NCBI RefSeq assembly: GCF_009905375.1
Contig: NC_133653.1
Location: 52,859,204-52,923,203, forward strand
Direction: 5' to 3'
Source of the DNA: Apium graveolens
Lineage: Eukaryota > Streptophyta > Magnoliopsida > Apiales > Apiaceae
Length of the DNA: 64,000 nt
Of this stretch, positions 33,768 to 45,229 are shown one piece after another. The notes under the pieces are model-generated. The model was not told where the DNA came from. It searched no databases and saw nothing but the letters and a program-made list of their open reading frames with translations. Position numbers and translations under genes: made by a program. Numbering within the stretch: position 1 is the first letter of the stretch; every line of letters begins with the position of its first letter.

Positions 33768-36700
33768 CTGAAGGTGATATAAGAAAAGAATATACAAGAA
33801 TAGCTTTTTAAATTAAACAAAAATAGAAAAACAAGTTTTGGTGGAACCAAATGCAGAAAAGATAAATATATATGGATGGCAACCAATAACAAAATCAAAA
33901 AGTCATTTCATTGTTTAATCAACATCTGAAAACTAATAATCCCCTTAGACTTATACAATTAAAAACTGAAAATTTATCTTAGATATTCCTGATAATTCAT
34001 TGACATTTGGTAATAAAGAACAGTTAAGTTTATTTTTGGTCACCTAGATTACTTTAAATTCAACCTAATACACCTCATCAACCTATTCTATTTTTGTAAT
34101 AATATACATATGACTTATGATTTCTAGGAGGCGCTAAATCACCAACTCATATAATATTAGTTGGAAGGTTATTTACTATTTTGCTCCACCAAAGACACCA
34201 TGTCTAACAAGAGTAAGCATATACCCACGGATTGGTTGGATATCCATGTTTTTGACAATTTCTAAACAAACAAATCTAACTAGAGTAAGCATACACTGGG
34301 GTATGATGCATCTACGCTCAGTCACATTTAATTATTGTGTTATGCATAGGAAACAAAATAAAAAGTTTGGGTGACTATGAATGTTAATTAATATTTTTAT
34401 AGCGGTCACAAATGAAATATTGTTTGGCTTTTGGCCTCAGTGAATAAATTTGCTACAGTATGGATTTTCAGAAAATAATTTATACATATAATAAAAATAT
34501 AGATAAAAAATAGATGCATCTGCGATATTCGGTTTCCCATAAGATGGTTTAATTATTAAAAAAATATTTATAGGATAAATGATATTTGTAGATAAAGATA
34601 TGTGACAACCTCATTATATTCAAGTAATTAATCAAACGGAGGCATTATAATCTAAAAAATTTCATGATTTTATTGAAAAGAAAAAGAATTACACAATGTC
34701 AAATAAAAGTCAAAGAAAATATATCATCTCCAACATATAAGTCATGAATGTTAAATAAGTGCCCTTATTGGGCCACTATTGCTTTTTATTCTCATATCAC
34801 CACATATATATATTTCCAATCCTCCTTCCCTATCAAATGTACCTTACTCTCTTTTACTTTGCTGTAATTTCAGGCAGAGGACAGGATAAGGAGCCGTGCC
34901 GAAAAAATTGGAGTATTAGTTAAAATTAATTTTGTTAAGTTTTGAAATTGTTTGTGGGATTTAAAAGATTTAATATTGACCGAGAATTTTGAGAAAACGG
35001 TGTTAGAGGTGGCCCACATTGCAAAGAATCTAATATTATATCTCGAGGTTGCAAATTGTGAAAGTTCAAAGGACTGAAATGTGAAGCAACAAAAGTCTAG
35101 AGAGTAAAAAGCATTTTTGCATGTGCATGTGGCATGCACAAGGTGCACAAGTTATATATACATACACCCGGGTTTTGTAAGAGTATGTGTAGAAACATTT
35201 GTGTAAATATGTTCTCTGCCTTTATAATTTCATATGACAACTTGTTGAATTCATGTTTGGATGATCAAATAAAATATAAAATTCATCAAAAAGATCAGCT
35301 TGGAGTTTATACAGCTTAAAGAGATTTGATTGAATGTTTGTACTAAATTTTTTTTATTTTCAAATTTCTTTAGATTTAGGTAGGTACACACACATTTATG
35401 TTTATATCTTGTTGTTATAATTTATTTTGTAGGTGTAAGTACCGTACAGGCTTAACATTTCAAAATGATGATATTAAACCCGAAATCTTGATTACGTTAA
35501 TTTTCACATTTCATTAAATTCATACTGAGTTTATTATCTACACGAAAAAATAATAAAAATGAGTAGATCTGAATTTCACCCCATCCCCTTCTATAACTCA
35601 TTTAGGACCTAACACAGTTATTGATGAGATGGATGTTTGGTCGAAGGGCTTCCACTACATTAACTCCAATCAAGTGGGAGAAAGCTCGTAGATAACAGAA
35701 AGGTGGTCACACTTTCATGTGTGATTGAATACATATGAGAATGATCAACGTGAATCAAGTGACTATGTGCACATAAATTATATTGCTTCACATATACATA
35801 GTTGGAAGAATTTTGGGCAACAAAAAACTTGTTCCTAGAGAATATGGGCCACTGGAGAATGAATGTGCAAACTGGGGTATAGTTTGGAGCCTTTAAGAGG
35901 GGCTTTTTTGAATGTCATCTATGGTAGGAAAAGTTGTTTCTTTTTGAAGAAAAGGGATGGAAAGAGTTGGAGGTTCGAAAGGGGGTGATGGTGAAATAAG
36001 TGGCCCTTATTTGGCCACATCACAACATACTGTCCTCATCTTATCATCACATATCTCTTTCAACTTATTTATCACTCATGTCATGCACTACTTCTATGAA
36101 TACCCATCCTTATTTTATATTAATGCACATTACTCACTTCGTTCTCCCATTTCCTACTCTATAGCTACCAGATATTCCATGTAGTAGGAAACTTTCCTTG
36201 CGCTAGTTTGTGGCTGGTCATAATTGAGGGTTCACCTACTTCCCTATTATATTATTTCGGGTGAGTTAATGTGAGTGTTTGGTTGGGTTGTAGTGATAAA
36301 GGGCTATAACATTAGAATTCCATCTAGGCCTCGTAGTTCGCTAAGTTATCTGATTAACTTTTCAAAGGATAGTTATGTCTAGTTAGGAAGATGGAGAGAA
36401 GGAAAGGTTGTTAGAAAATAGAGATAGGGAGAGATTTCGAGGAAAGCACTTTAGTGAGTAAGGGATATACATAATAGGTATGATAGGCTGAATTTGAAAA
36501 TAAATTCCGTGTAGCATATATTGATTTATAATCTCTGTTTATCTAGTGAAGTTCCTATTATCGATGTAAGCTTGTTGAACCACATCAAATTTCCCCTCTC
36601 TTTTAATATATTTTTGGTTCATTATCTTCTCCAACATATTAGGGTATGCAAATTACAAACACTTTTTAATTTGTACCAACACGATTGACTTATATTGATA

Positions 36701-38391
36701 CATATTTTCTATTGACATAACAACTTGCAATTATGCACACCCTTTCTAATCATTGTCAATATGTTCTTGTAAATTTCTCAATGATTTAATTATCTTCAAA
36801 CCATTTATAATGATGCAAATTGTTAGTTATTTGTATTAAAATCAGTATTTACATGTTTGCGATCACAAAAACTCAAAAATATGCATAAGCTTCTCTTTGA
36901 AGATGCATTACTTAGAATTCACATGAATAAAGCTTACTATTTCTTGATTATATATTACTTAAACACTAAATACACCCTTATTTATTATTATTTTTTAACC
37001 ATATTTGTATCCAAAAATTAATTTTGTGCCATAATTAAATTTTCAGAAGTCCAAAATATTCAACATTTTCTTCAAAAAGTTGCAAAGAAATACAAAAAGT
37101 GTATGTATCAATAATTAGTGACCTCTGTTTTTTCATACACATGAATTTCATAAAATTGAAAAAGAACTTTCAATCAATTTTGACAATACAATCTGGAATA
37201 AACTCAAAATAAAAAGTTAATAACATATACCAAATTATTATGAATCTTCATAAAATGAAAGGTAGCCTACTATTTGAGTATAAAAATATAAGGTAAGCCT
37301 AAATCACTATAAACCCAAACTTACCATTAACACAACATCACAAATTGAAAAAAATCACAAGATCAATCTAGTGACATAGTTACATAGTTACATATAGACA
37401 TAAATATATGCATATGTACATATATATATGCATATATACATAACATTAAGTGCAATAAATTAATAGATACACGAACACACACATAATTATATATGCACAC
37501 ATATAAGAAAAGGCTATAAGTTGATCAAATGCTAACCATTTCGCTGAATTTGATTAAATATTGAGGGATCTGCATTTTGAGAGCCCAATTGATAGGAGAT
37601 GGCATTGTGAAGGTGAATTTCATTATTAGAATTTGACATTTTTGATGGTGAAAATTTAATTTTTGTTGTGTTTGGTGAGTATGAGTGTCTTTTGGGCAGG
37701 GTTTCGAATTGGGGGTGAGTGCCCTATAGAGGTACTTAATAGTATCGATTCTACTCTTTACAGCAGTGTATTTGCATAAATTTTATATTAAAAGAATTGT
37801 TTAAATAAAAGAATGGGTGTATTTAATTTAGATTCTATATGAATTTTTTAATTTCAATAGGTATATTCAACAAAGATTTTAAAAAATCTTACAAACTCCA
37901 ATGGTATTGTATATGTATTTCAAAAACTTTATTCAATCGAGATTAAATAATCTTAAAATCTATGAATATTCGATACGGGCTATGTACAATCCAAAAAAAT
38001 ATAGTGATATTAAAAATAATGACTTTAAAGGATTTTAAAATTTCATAGATTTTGTTGGATTTTATTGTGTATGTTACACTTTTTGAAATCTCGCCTCTGC
38101 ATACAATCGTAAATTATCTACAATCTATCAAAATTTATGAACTCTCAATTTTTTACTAGAATTTGAATCTAATACACTTTCTTAAATAAAATTTTGCTTT
38201 TATACTAACTCATCTTCTAATTTCTCCTTATAAAATTTATCGAATTTTTTGACAATTTGCATATTAGATATTGTAAGTTTATATTTCGAGCTAAATTTTA
38301 AAAAATGTAATCTAATAATCTATAACTTGATCTTGTTAACCTTTATTTTATCATTCGTTGGGAAATAATTTGACTTCAAAATAGTTGTTTA
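33768..38391. other. Noncoding flank of U3
   Basis: Counterpart of 748-5385. No gene recognised; the 92-codon reverse frame persists at 34870-35148. Confidence 0.6.
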
Positions 38392-38400
38392 TTAATATGA
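38392..38400. repeat. MULE target-site duplication, left (U3)
   Basis: TTAATATGA, identical to 5386-5394. The partner on the right is absent because the right MULE end is missing. Confidence 0.8.
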
Positions 38401-40852
38401 GGCTTAATGACCTTTTTGCCCTTAAAGTATAGGCCGTTATACATATCAGCCCCAAAAATATGAACTCATACCTCTTGGCCCCTAAATTATTATGTATTGT
38501 TCTCTTTAGGCCGTATAGGCATTTAAACGACATCTCGGCCCATATCGGAGGGTAAAAATATCTTTTACTGAATTTGCTCCCTAACGATTGATCTTTTTAT
38601 AGTCTTTGAACCCTAGAGTTGCGAAGACTTCAGTTTCTCTCAAATTAAACATCATAAACTCAATATTAGTGGCAATTAACAATTTTTGAGCTTGGATTGT
38701 ACCGATCATTCAATGGCATATAGCGATGACACCTTTGTTGGTATTTCTCTTATGCTCCTATTATATTTTACTGATAAATATTGTATATTTTGATCGATTG
38801 GTTGAATATAATGCTTAAAACTCTGGGTATATTTGTTCTTGTTAATGTTTATTCATTTATTATATTTACCCAGTAGTTCTTGACCTTTGATTTGTTTGTG
38901 TGTTAAACCTAATGAGTAAATAATGTAGTCGGATGTATATATTTGTGTGTTAAATGTGTTTACATCCATTTATTTTCTGTTGAAGGTGATGATGTTGTAA
39001 GTGTGTCTTTGTTTCATGGTGGGAAGTTAAAGTGGGTTCCAAGAACTGAATATGTAGGAGGTAAAGTCACTGTGTATCATTTTCGAGTCCTTGATAAAAT
39101 TACTTTAGAAAATCTTAGAGGGTGGACTAAGGCGTTAGTTCATAGGGGCTTTGGTTCTCTGTATTTCAGACTGCCTAAGAGAGAGTTGGAAGTGGGGTTA
39201 GTGTCAGTAAAAAATGAAGTTGATGTATCTACAACGAAATCTTAATCTTTAGAGAATGGAAATAAAATATATGTGTATGTCCACCATTCGAATGAGGAAG
39301 CATTAGTACCAGTTGAAGATCAAAATGTTCAAAGGAGTGCAGGAGATGACAATAATGATGTAGGAGATTGGAGTGATGAAATTGATGATTGTGACTTTGT
39401 TGATAGTGACTACTCTATGACAGATGATGACCTTCTTTTTTTCTAAGAATGTTAATTCGGAGGTTGAATGGATTGGTAGACTTAAGAAGAGACTTGGCCT
39501 ACGTGAAGAGAGATAGGTTGAGAGGGATGTGGACACGGAGGGTGAATATGACAGTGATGATCTCGAGAGCCTGGCAGATAATGAAATTAAATATGTCATT
39601 CTGACTGAGAAGAGGAGAAAAGCATTTCCAATGTTCAAAGAGAAAGAAAACCCAAATAGGAGAGTTGGAATGATATTCACTGATCATAGACAGTGTAGAG
39701 AGGCAATACAGAATCATATTGCTACTGAGGGGAAGGTCATAAGGTTCAGGAAAGTTGACAGAACTAGGGTCACGGCTATGTGTCAACCACCATGTCCTTG
39801 GACTTTATTTGCATCATTAAATTTTGACAAAAGCATGCTAATAAAAACTGTGGGACCACATATATTTTATTCCTTTTTCTTTGTAGTCTCTATTGTACCT
39901 TTTGGACTGTGTATAATGTAATAATTGACCATTTATTTATTGCATTTGCAGACCATACTTGTGCTTGAGAGCAAGTTGGGTTACCCCTCATCAATTCTGG
40001 GTTTTTATGCAGAAATTACCTCCAAAATTTCAAAATTAATCCAAATTGGCCAATCAAAGCTTTTCACAAGACTGTGTTGAAGGATTTGCAGATAGATTTC
40101 AAACAACATATTCTCAGAAAAGAAAAAAGAAAGTGCATGAAGATTATAAATGGATCCCAGGAAGAGCAGTTGCAGAAGCTATGGGATTATAAAATAGAAT
40201 TGTTGAAGAGGAATCCCAACTCCAAAGTTGAGATTGAGATAGTCCCCGGTCAGAGCTAGATTAGTGGTTTCTGTACATTTATCAAGTCAATTTTTTTTAA
40301 TTATTAAAAATGTTAGATCTACCTCTTGCAGAACATGAAGGTACCTTCAAGAGGATGTACATATGCTTAGGGGGTCTGATGCATGATTTTAAGCTTGGAT
40401 GCAAAAAAGTTCTTAGATTTGATGGATGCAACTTAAAAAATACTTACAAAGGTCATTTATTATATGTTATAGGTATAGATGGTAATAATTGTATATACCC
40501 TTTAGCCTGTGCTGTGGTTGAAGCAGAGAGATTGTATTCTTGGAAGTGGTTTGTGGCTTTGGTGGATAATGATTTAGATGTAGGTGTTGGGGAGGGTTGG
40601 ACTATCATTACTGAAAAACAGAAGGGGTTACTGAATGTCGTTGTTGTAATGTTACCTAGGCTGAGCATAGGAACTGTGTTAGACATATGCACAATAATTT
40701 CAAGGGTAAATTCCCAGGTAGATCACTTAAGGATAAGTTGTGGAGTTATGTTAGGGCCTCAAATGTAGAAGCATTTGAAAAAGTAATGGTTACAATCAAG
40801 GAGGAGAATGAAATTCAGGTTTATACATTCTTAAAATGGGGGATGTTGTGAA
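38401..40852 (+). mobile_element. MULE DNA transposon, U3 copy, right end lost
   Basis: The left TIR GGCTTAATGACC... matches U1 5395 onward. The coding interior is better kept than in U1. Around 40853-40880 the sequence passes into unrelated GA-rich and CACTA-end DNA, and the right TIR is not found. Confidence 0.85.
38985..40852 (+). pseudogene. MULE transposase (MuDR type), U3
   Basis: Domains in order: PB1-like N-terminal region (38985-39243; HGGKLKWVPRTEYVGGKVTV); acidic linker (to 39430); MuDR domain (39529-39860; RRVGMIFTDHRQCREAIQNH, MCQPPCPW); a KIINGSQEEQLQKLWDYK segment (40074-40259); and the MULE catalytic domain (40310-40850; FKRMYICLGGL, LRFDGCNLKN, VVEAERLYSW, WTIITEKQKGL), then an RHMHNNFKGKF-like stretch. 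The second catalytic position, usually Asp in SDKQKGL-like motifs, reads Glu here. Frame changes between segments and loss of the end make it a pseudogene. Relatives cut and paste DNA with 9-bp duplications. Confidence 0.85.
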
Positions 40853-40882
40853 ATTAAGGATAAATTCCGGGTTGCAGCTTGA

Positions 40883-40977
40883 AGAGAGAGAGAGAGAGGT
40901 GGGGGAGAGAGAGTGAGATAGAGAGAGGGAGAGAGAGAGGGGGGAGAGCGGGAGAGAGAGCGAGAGAGGAAGAGAGA

Positions 40978-41022
<45 letters not shown>
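40883..41022. repeat. GA microsatellite
   Basis: Long (GA)n with GGGA interruptions. Similar in composition and flanks to 12628-12850. Confidence 0.9.
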
Positions 41023-41026
<4 letters not shown>

Positions 41027-41039
41027 GAGGGGTGAAGTG

Positions 41040-41314
41040 AAGTGAGGGGAAACGAAAGGGGGAAAGTTGAATAGAATTTTAGGTGGGGGAAATTAGAATT
41101 TTCACTAAGGAGGAATGTATGTATATGTACTGTAGCCGTTCTTTTTAGTTTTAAAAAAAATGAGATTAGACAATAATAATATTTTAAACCGATGTCTACA
41201 AATCCTTTAATATCGTTTAAAAACCAAGCGATGTTAAAAAACTTGTTAACATAGTTGGCTTTTCAAACCGCTATTAAAAGGGTGATGTCTTATGATTTAT
41301 TAATTCTTGTAGTG
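41040..41314 (+). mobile_element. CACTA right-end fragment
   Basis: Contains repeated AAACCGATG/CGATGTTAAAA motifs and ends ...TTAATTCTTGTAGTG, a CACTA terminus. No left end was found; it may be joined to the GA-rich tract before it. Confidence 0.5.
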
Positions 41315-42726
41315 TTTGGATGTGTTTTACATGATTTAGAATAACATTTGATTTGGTGTCAGATTAGTATTATATTTGATGTGCAATCGAATTTCTTTTT
41401 GTAGAATATTTTGGTATATGGGAATTCCATTGCAACTGCCATAGTTTTTTTTCATTTATAAACCAGATAACCGACAAACTAAAGACATAACAATCCATTT
41501 TTTAAAATATAATTTACCTAAAAACCTAGGGTATGGCCATATAACCGATCGTCTTCTTAATACCACCGACCATCTTTGTCATGTAGTGGTTAGTTATCAC
41601 ACGGTCGGTTTATGAAGTTTTTACATGGTGTCTGCCATAAACCCACTCGTAGGAAAAGTTTTATCCACTATCAATTTTATATTTTTTAACATTTTTATAA
41701 AACCATATAACCGACCATCATCGACGTATGTCAGCGGAAGAGCTGATAATCGACCAACAACAATGATCGACGTTGGTCGGTTATCGGCTCTTCTGCTGAC
41801 ATAGGCTACCACCTATTGTCATGTGTTGACACCAATATTAAAAATCGCCCACATATGAGTGGATACAAATGATTAAAACTTACTGTATAAGTTACTGATT
41901 ATGATTAATAAAAATAACCAAATGATATGACGAATCAAGCTTAACTCGATCACGACTCACTTTCCTCCGTATCTCACATTCTCACATAAATATTACTCAT
42001 TTGCAGCCATTTTCCTACAATTGTGAACTACAATTGTGAACTGCAGAAACACACGAATAATGGTTGATTTATTTTTCGGTCATGTATATGTCAATAGATA
42101 AAGCTGTATCTTTTGCCTACGTGATCATCCCTAGGTAACATTAATAATTTACAAGTCACAATTTTCATAATAAATTATTTTTCTTTTTTTAAATAGAAAA
42201 TATATACTTCTCTATATATAAAATATAAACAAAAAAATTATCTTAAATTTATAATAGAGTACTGCACTAAATATAAGTTCCTATTGCATCCTTAAACAAA
42301 TATGTTACGTATAAATAGCAAATCAATGGTTATTAACAACCATCATTAGGAAAAGTTTTTATTTGTTCTTGCATCTTGATTGCACACCAACAAAATCATT
42401 GATTACACACCAACAAATTCATCAATAGGAATTGCACCTTGATTACACACAATAAATCACATATATAACCTCTTTTTCAAAAAAAATAATTAAATAGTAA
42501 GTTCTAACAAAAGTACATGATAAATATAGATTCAACCATTGGATACTTATCAACATTAATAAACACTCTGCATACATCAATACATACCATACCGGTAAGA
42601 ACTTAACTTGTAGTCAATCATGTCAAACAAAATGGCACCCTCAACAACCAAATATACTGCAATAACATGACTTCAAATTGATATATAAATAGGTATATGA
42701 ACAAATAGTAAAATCTCTTAAAATGA
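41315..42726. other. Unassigned U3-specific sequence with a strong hairpin
   Basis: AT-rich, with repeated ATAACCGACCATC-type motifs (41470-41800) suggesting another DNA-transposon fragment. No coding frame of note. Confidence 0.45.
41727..41803. repeat. Near-perfect inverted repeat (32-bp arms)
   Basis: Arms 41727-41758 (TATGTCAGCGGAAGAGCTGA...) and 41772-41803 (...CTCTTCTGCTGACATA) pair with about three mismatches around a 13-nt spacer. The surroundings carry ACCGACC repeats, so this may be the core of a foldback or MITE-type element. Confidence 0.75.
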
Positions 42727-42780
42727 ATATTAAAAACTAATTTAAATCATTAAATCAATCTAATCTAATGATTCTCATAG

Positions 42781-43376
42781 TAGATATGGGAAAATGGGTC
42801 TAGATCCGCAAAACTCAACCAAAATTCATGGAACCGAAATCTGATCCGAGATCTGAATCATATAATCCAATATTTATTAGAAAACCAAATTAAACCGATC
42901 CGAAAATTATCTAAACTGAAAATTAACCGAAAATTATCTGAAAATTAGATCCGATTATAAACTGAATCAAACAAAACCGAGTCATATATATTATCTGAAC
43001 CGAATATGATCTGAAATAAGCAAAATTGATATTTAAAATTATCTTATGTTTATGATAATATTATTATTTAATCATAATATTTTGTAAAAGTACAATATAT
43101 TATATTAAAAGTACTATATATATTAAAAATATTTTTTAAAGTCTCATAAATTAAAAAATGAATAAGTTATGGTCCGAAAATATCTGAACATAATTTAATC
43201 CAAACTGAATTTGTCTGATTTTTATCCGACTTTTTTTTTGCTTTAAATCCGAAAAAGACTCGAACCGGATCATATCCGATCTGATCCGATTGATTTCCAA
43301 ATATATCATAATCTGAATGTGAACTCGATCCCAAATTGATCGGATCCGAAACCGATTATCCAATTTGCCAGGTCTA
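42781..43376. mobile_element. Small non-autonomous hAT-like element (U3)
   Basis: Counterpart of 13125-13714. Flanks TCTCATAG (42773-42780) and CCCTATAG (43377-43384). Left terminus decayed to TAGATATGGGAAAATGGG; right ...TTGCCAGGTCTA. No coding content. Confidence 0.65.
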
Positions 43377-43629
43377 CCCTATAGTCACCAAAGAGAAATA
43401 AAATACACTCTCCCACACAAAATCTCAGCTAATGCCCCCTGTTTTAATTTGATTTTTTCGGTCAATTGTTGAGTTTTTTTTCTAAAATATGACTTCACTA
43501 TATTTTTCACCTTCTCCAAACGATCGATTTACATATCATATTTGTTACATTTTGACGTGATTTAGAATTTTTCTTATTTTAATTTTTGTTTTTCATTATA
43601 ATTAAGGGGTTTCTATGACTTACAATAAT

Positions 43630-43690
43630 ATCGAGTCAAACCGAGATCGGAAAGGAATAATTCTTTAACCACTTGAGCTATCTGATTGGA
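43630..43690 (-). other. tRNA-like segment, U3 copy
   Basis: A-box like TAGCTCAAGTGGTTAAAG (reverse, ending near 43680) is intact. The B-box region reads GGTTTGACTCG and is decayed. Same locus as 13955-14024. Confidence 0.35.
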
Positions 43691-44128
43691 ATAGTAAATT
43701 ATTAAATTATTTAAGGAGCTATCTATTAAGAATTATTAAACTATTCTAATTATGTTGTTGAGAAAAAACTAAATAGATCATAACCGAATAAAATATACTA
43801 CATGTGTTCCCCTCATTTCTCTATATATTTTTTTCAAATCCTTGACACGCATTTTAAGGCAGCTATAAATTATAGTTCTAAAATTCATTTTTTAATTTTT
43901 TTTTTGAATGATTTATCCTCCTTGGGCAAATTGTTTGTTTATTTGGTAACCTAGAAATCTCATAACAAGAAACAGTCTTATCCTAAAAACTAGAAATCTT
44001 AAAAGAAATACATAATGTTTGTTTGTCACGATTCTTTCTCCCAGTTGTTTCCTTTGACTAAACCTGTCCTTTACTGAAGTAAATTTCACCGCTTCAAGTC
44101 AGAAATACATACATGAAGGACAGCCAGG

Positions 44129-44158
44129 TCACTGTTTTCCATATTTTTCCATGTAATG
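44129..44158 (-). pseudogene. Terminal exon of CCCH zinc-finger gene, copy 4
   Basis: 30 nt encoding HYMEKYGKQ and stop; the acceptor reads CTTGCAG. The next exon upstream is separated by the gypsy insertion and resumes at 63081. Confidence 0.6.
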
Positions 44159-44278
44159 CTGCAAGTAAAAACCAATTTAATCAATCTAAGAATCTGATGT
44201 GCCAGTACATGCATGAAGCTATAAACATGTAATGCTACTTAAGTTCTTAAAAAAATTCACAATTCTTATCATGTAATG

Positions 44279-45229
44279 CTACCACTCTATCTCATGTTTC
44301 TCGGCAGCCCCATACTACACATGCATCCCATACTACATGTAACATCCGGGACATAGCGCGTAATTATTTTTATCAGTAAATGATTATTATGTGATTATTA
44401 TATGATTTTTGGTGAATTATCCGATGTATGGTGTTGATATCTGGATGTTTATATATGATAAAATGTGTGTATATTAATTTTATTATGTCCATAATAAAAT
44501 ATAGATGTTTGTGATATTTTTTCTGGTAATTTTTGTAGTGTTGTATGATTTTATAATGATTTATGACTTTATTAATTATTTTCTGAATAATTACGAAACT
44601 ATTTTATAAAGTCGGGAATCGTCTAACTATTTTTCTGGTAATCTTTGGAGTGTTTTAAGTTTTTCGATCCGGAATACGGTTTGACCCGTGCGCGTCCCGG
44701 CGCAAGATTTTCGATTCGATAATCATTTCGATAAAGTGTTTTATAAAAAGCCTGGTCTGGATAATTATCCAATACGGGTATCAAATCGGATCATTTTTAC
44801 AGTTACTTAGCGGCTAAGTAACTAATTTATCGATCCAATACGATCCAACGGGTATTATTTTTTTATAACTATAAATACCATTTATTTATATTTAATTATT
44901 GTTTTATTATATAAAAATCAGAAAATTCCCTGAAACTATTCTTGGTGTTCATGAGAATCAAAGCATGATTTCGGCCTGACCTGGAAACCAAATTAGATCG
45001 TATTTGTAACCAAATTTAAGCTCTCGATGAGCTCTACAAGTTTATATCATCAAATCATATATCAGGTTAGTAAAATTAAAATTTCGATTTTAGAGTTTAT
45101 GATTCACTGGAGCACTTCTGTCCCTAGTGCACGTAATCACCCATAATCCTATCTCGTTCTACATGGCCTTATGCCACTCTATCTCATATTTCTCGGCAGC
45201 CCCATACTACACATGCATCCCATACTACA
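44279..45229 (+). repeat. Tandem duplication (892-bp offset) of flank plus gypsy LTR start
   Basis: CTCGGCAGCCCCATACTACA and the following LTR start TGTAACATCCGGGACATAGC occur at 44301/44338 and again 892 bp later at 45193/45230. The first copy has only about the first 770 bp of the LTR (to about 45107) plus about 65 bp of other DNA before the flank repeats. Confidence 0.85.

Larger units (their letters stand above)
33021..44192. repeat. Tandem segmental repeat, unit U3
   Basis: Third copy, closest to U1. It shares the zinc-finger exon, flank, MULE insertion site, small hAT-like element and tRNA-like segment. It differs by the segment 40853-42726 and lacks the U1 CACTA-like insertion at 7338. 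Confidence 0.85.
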
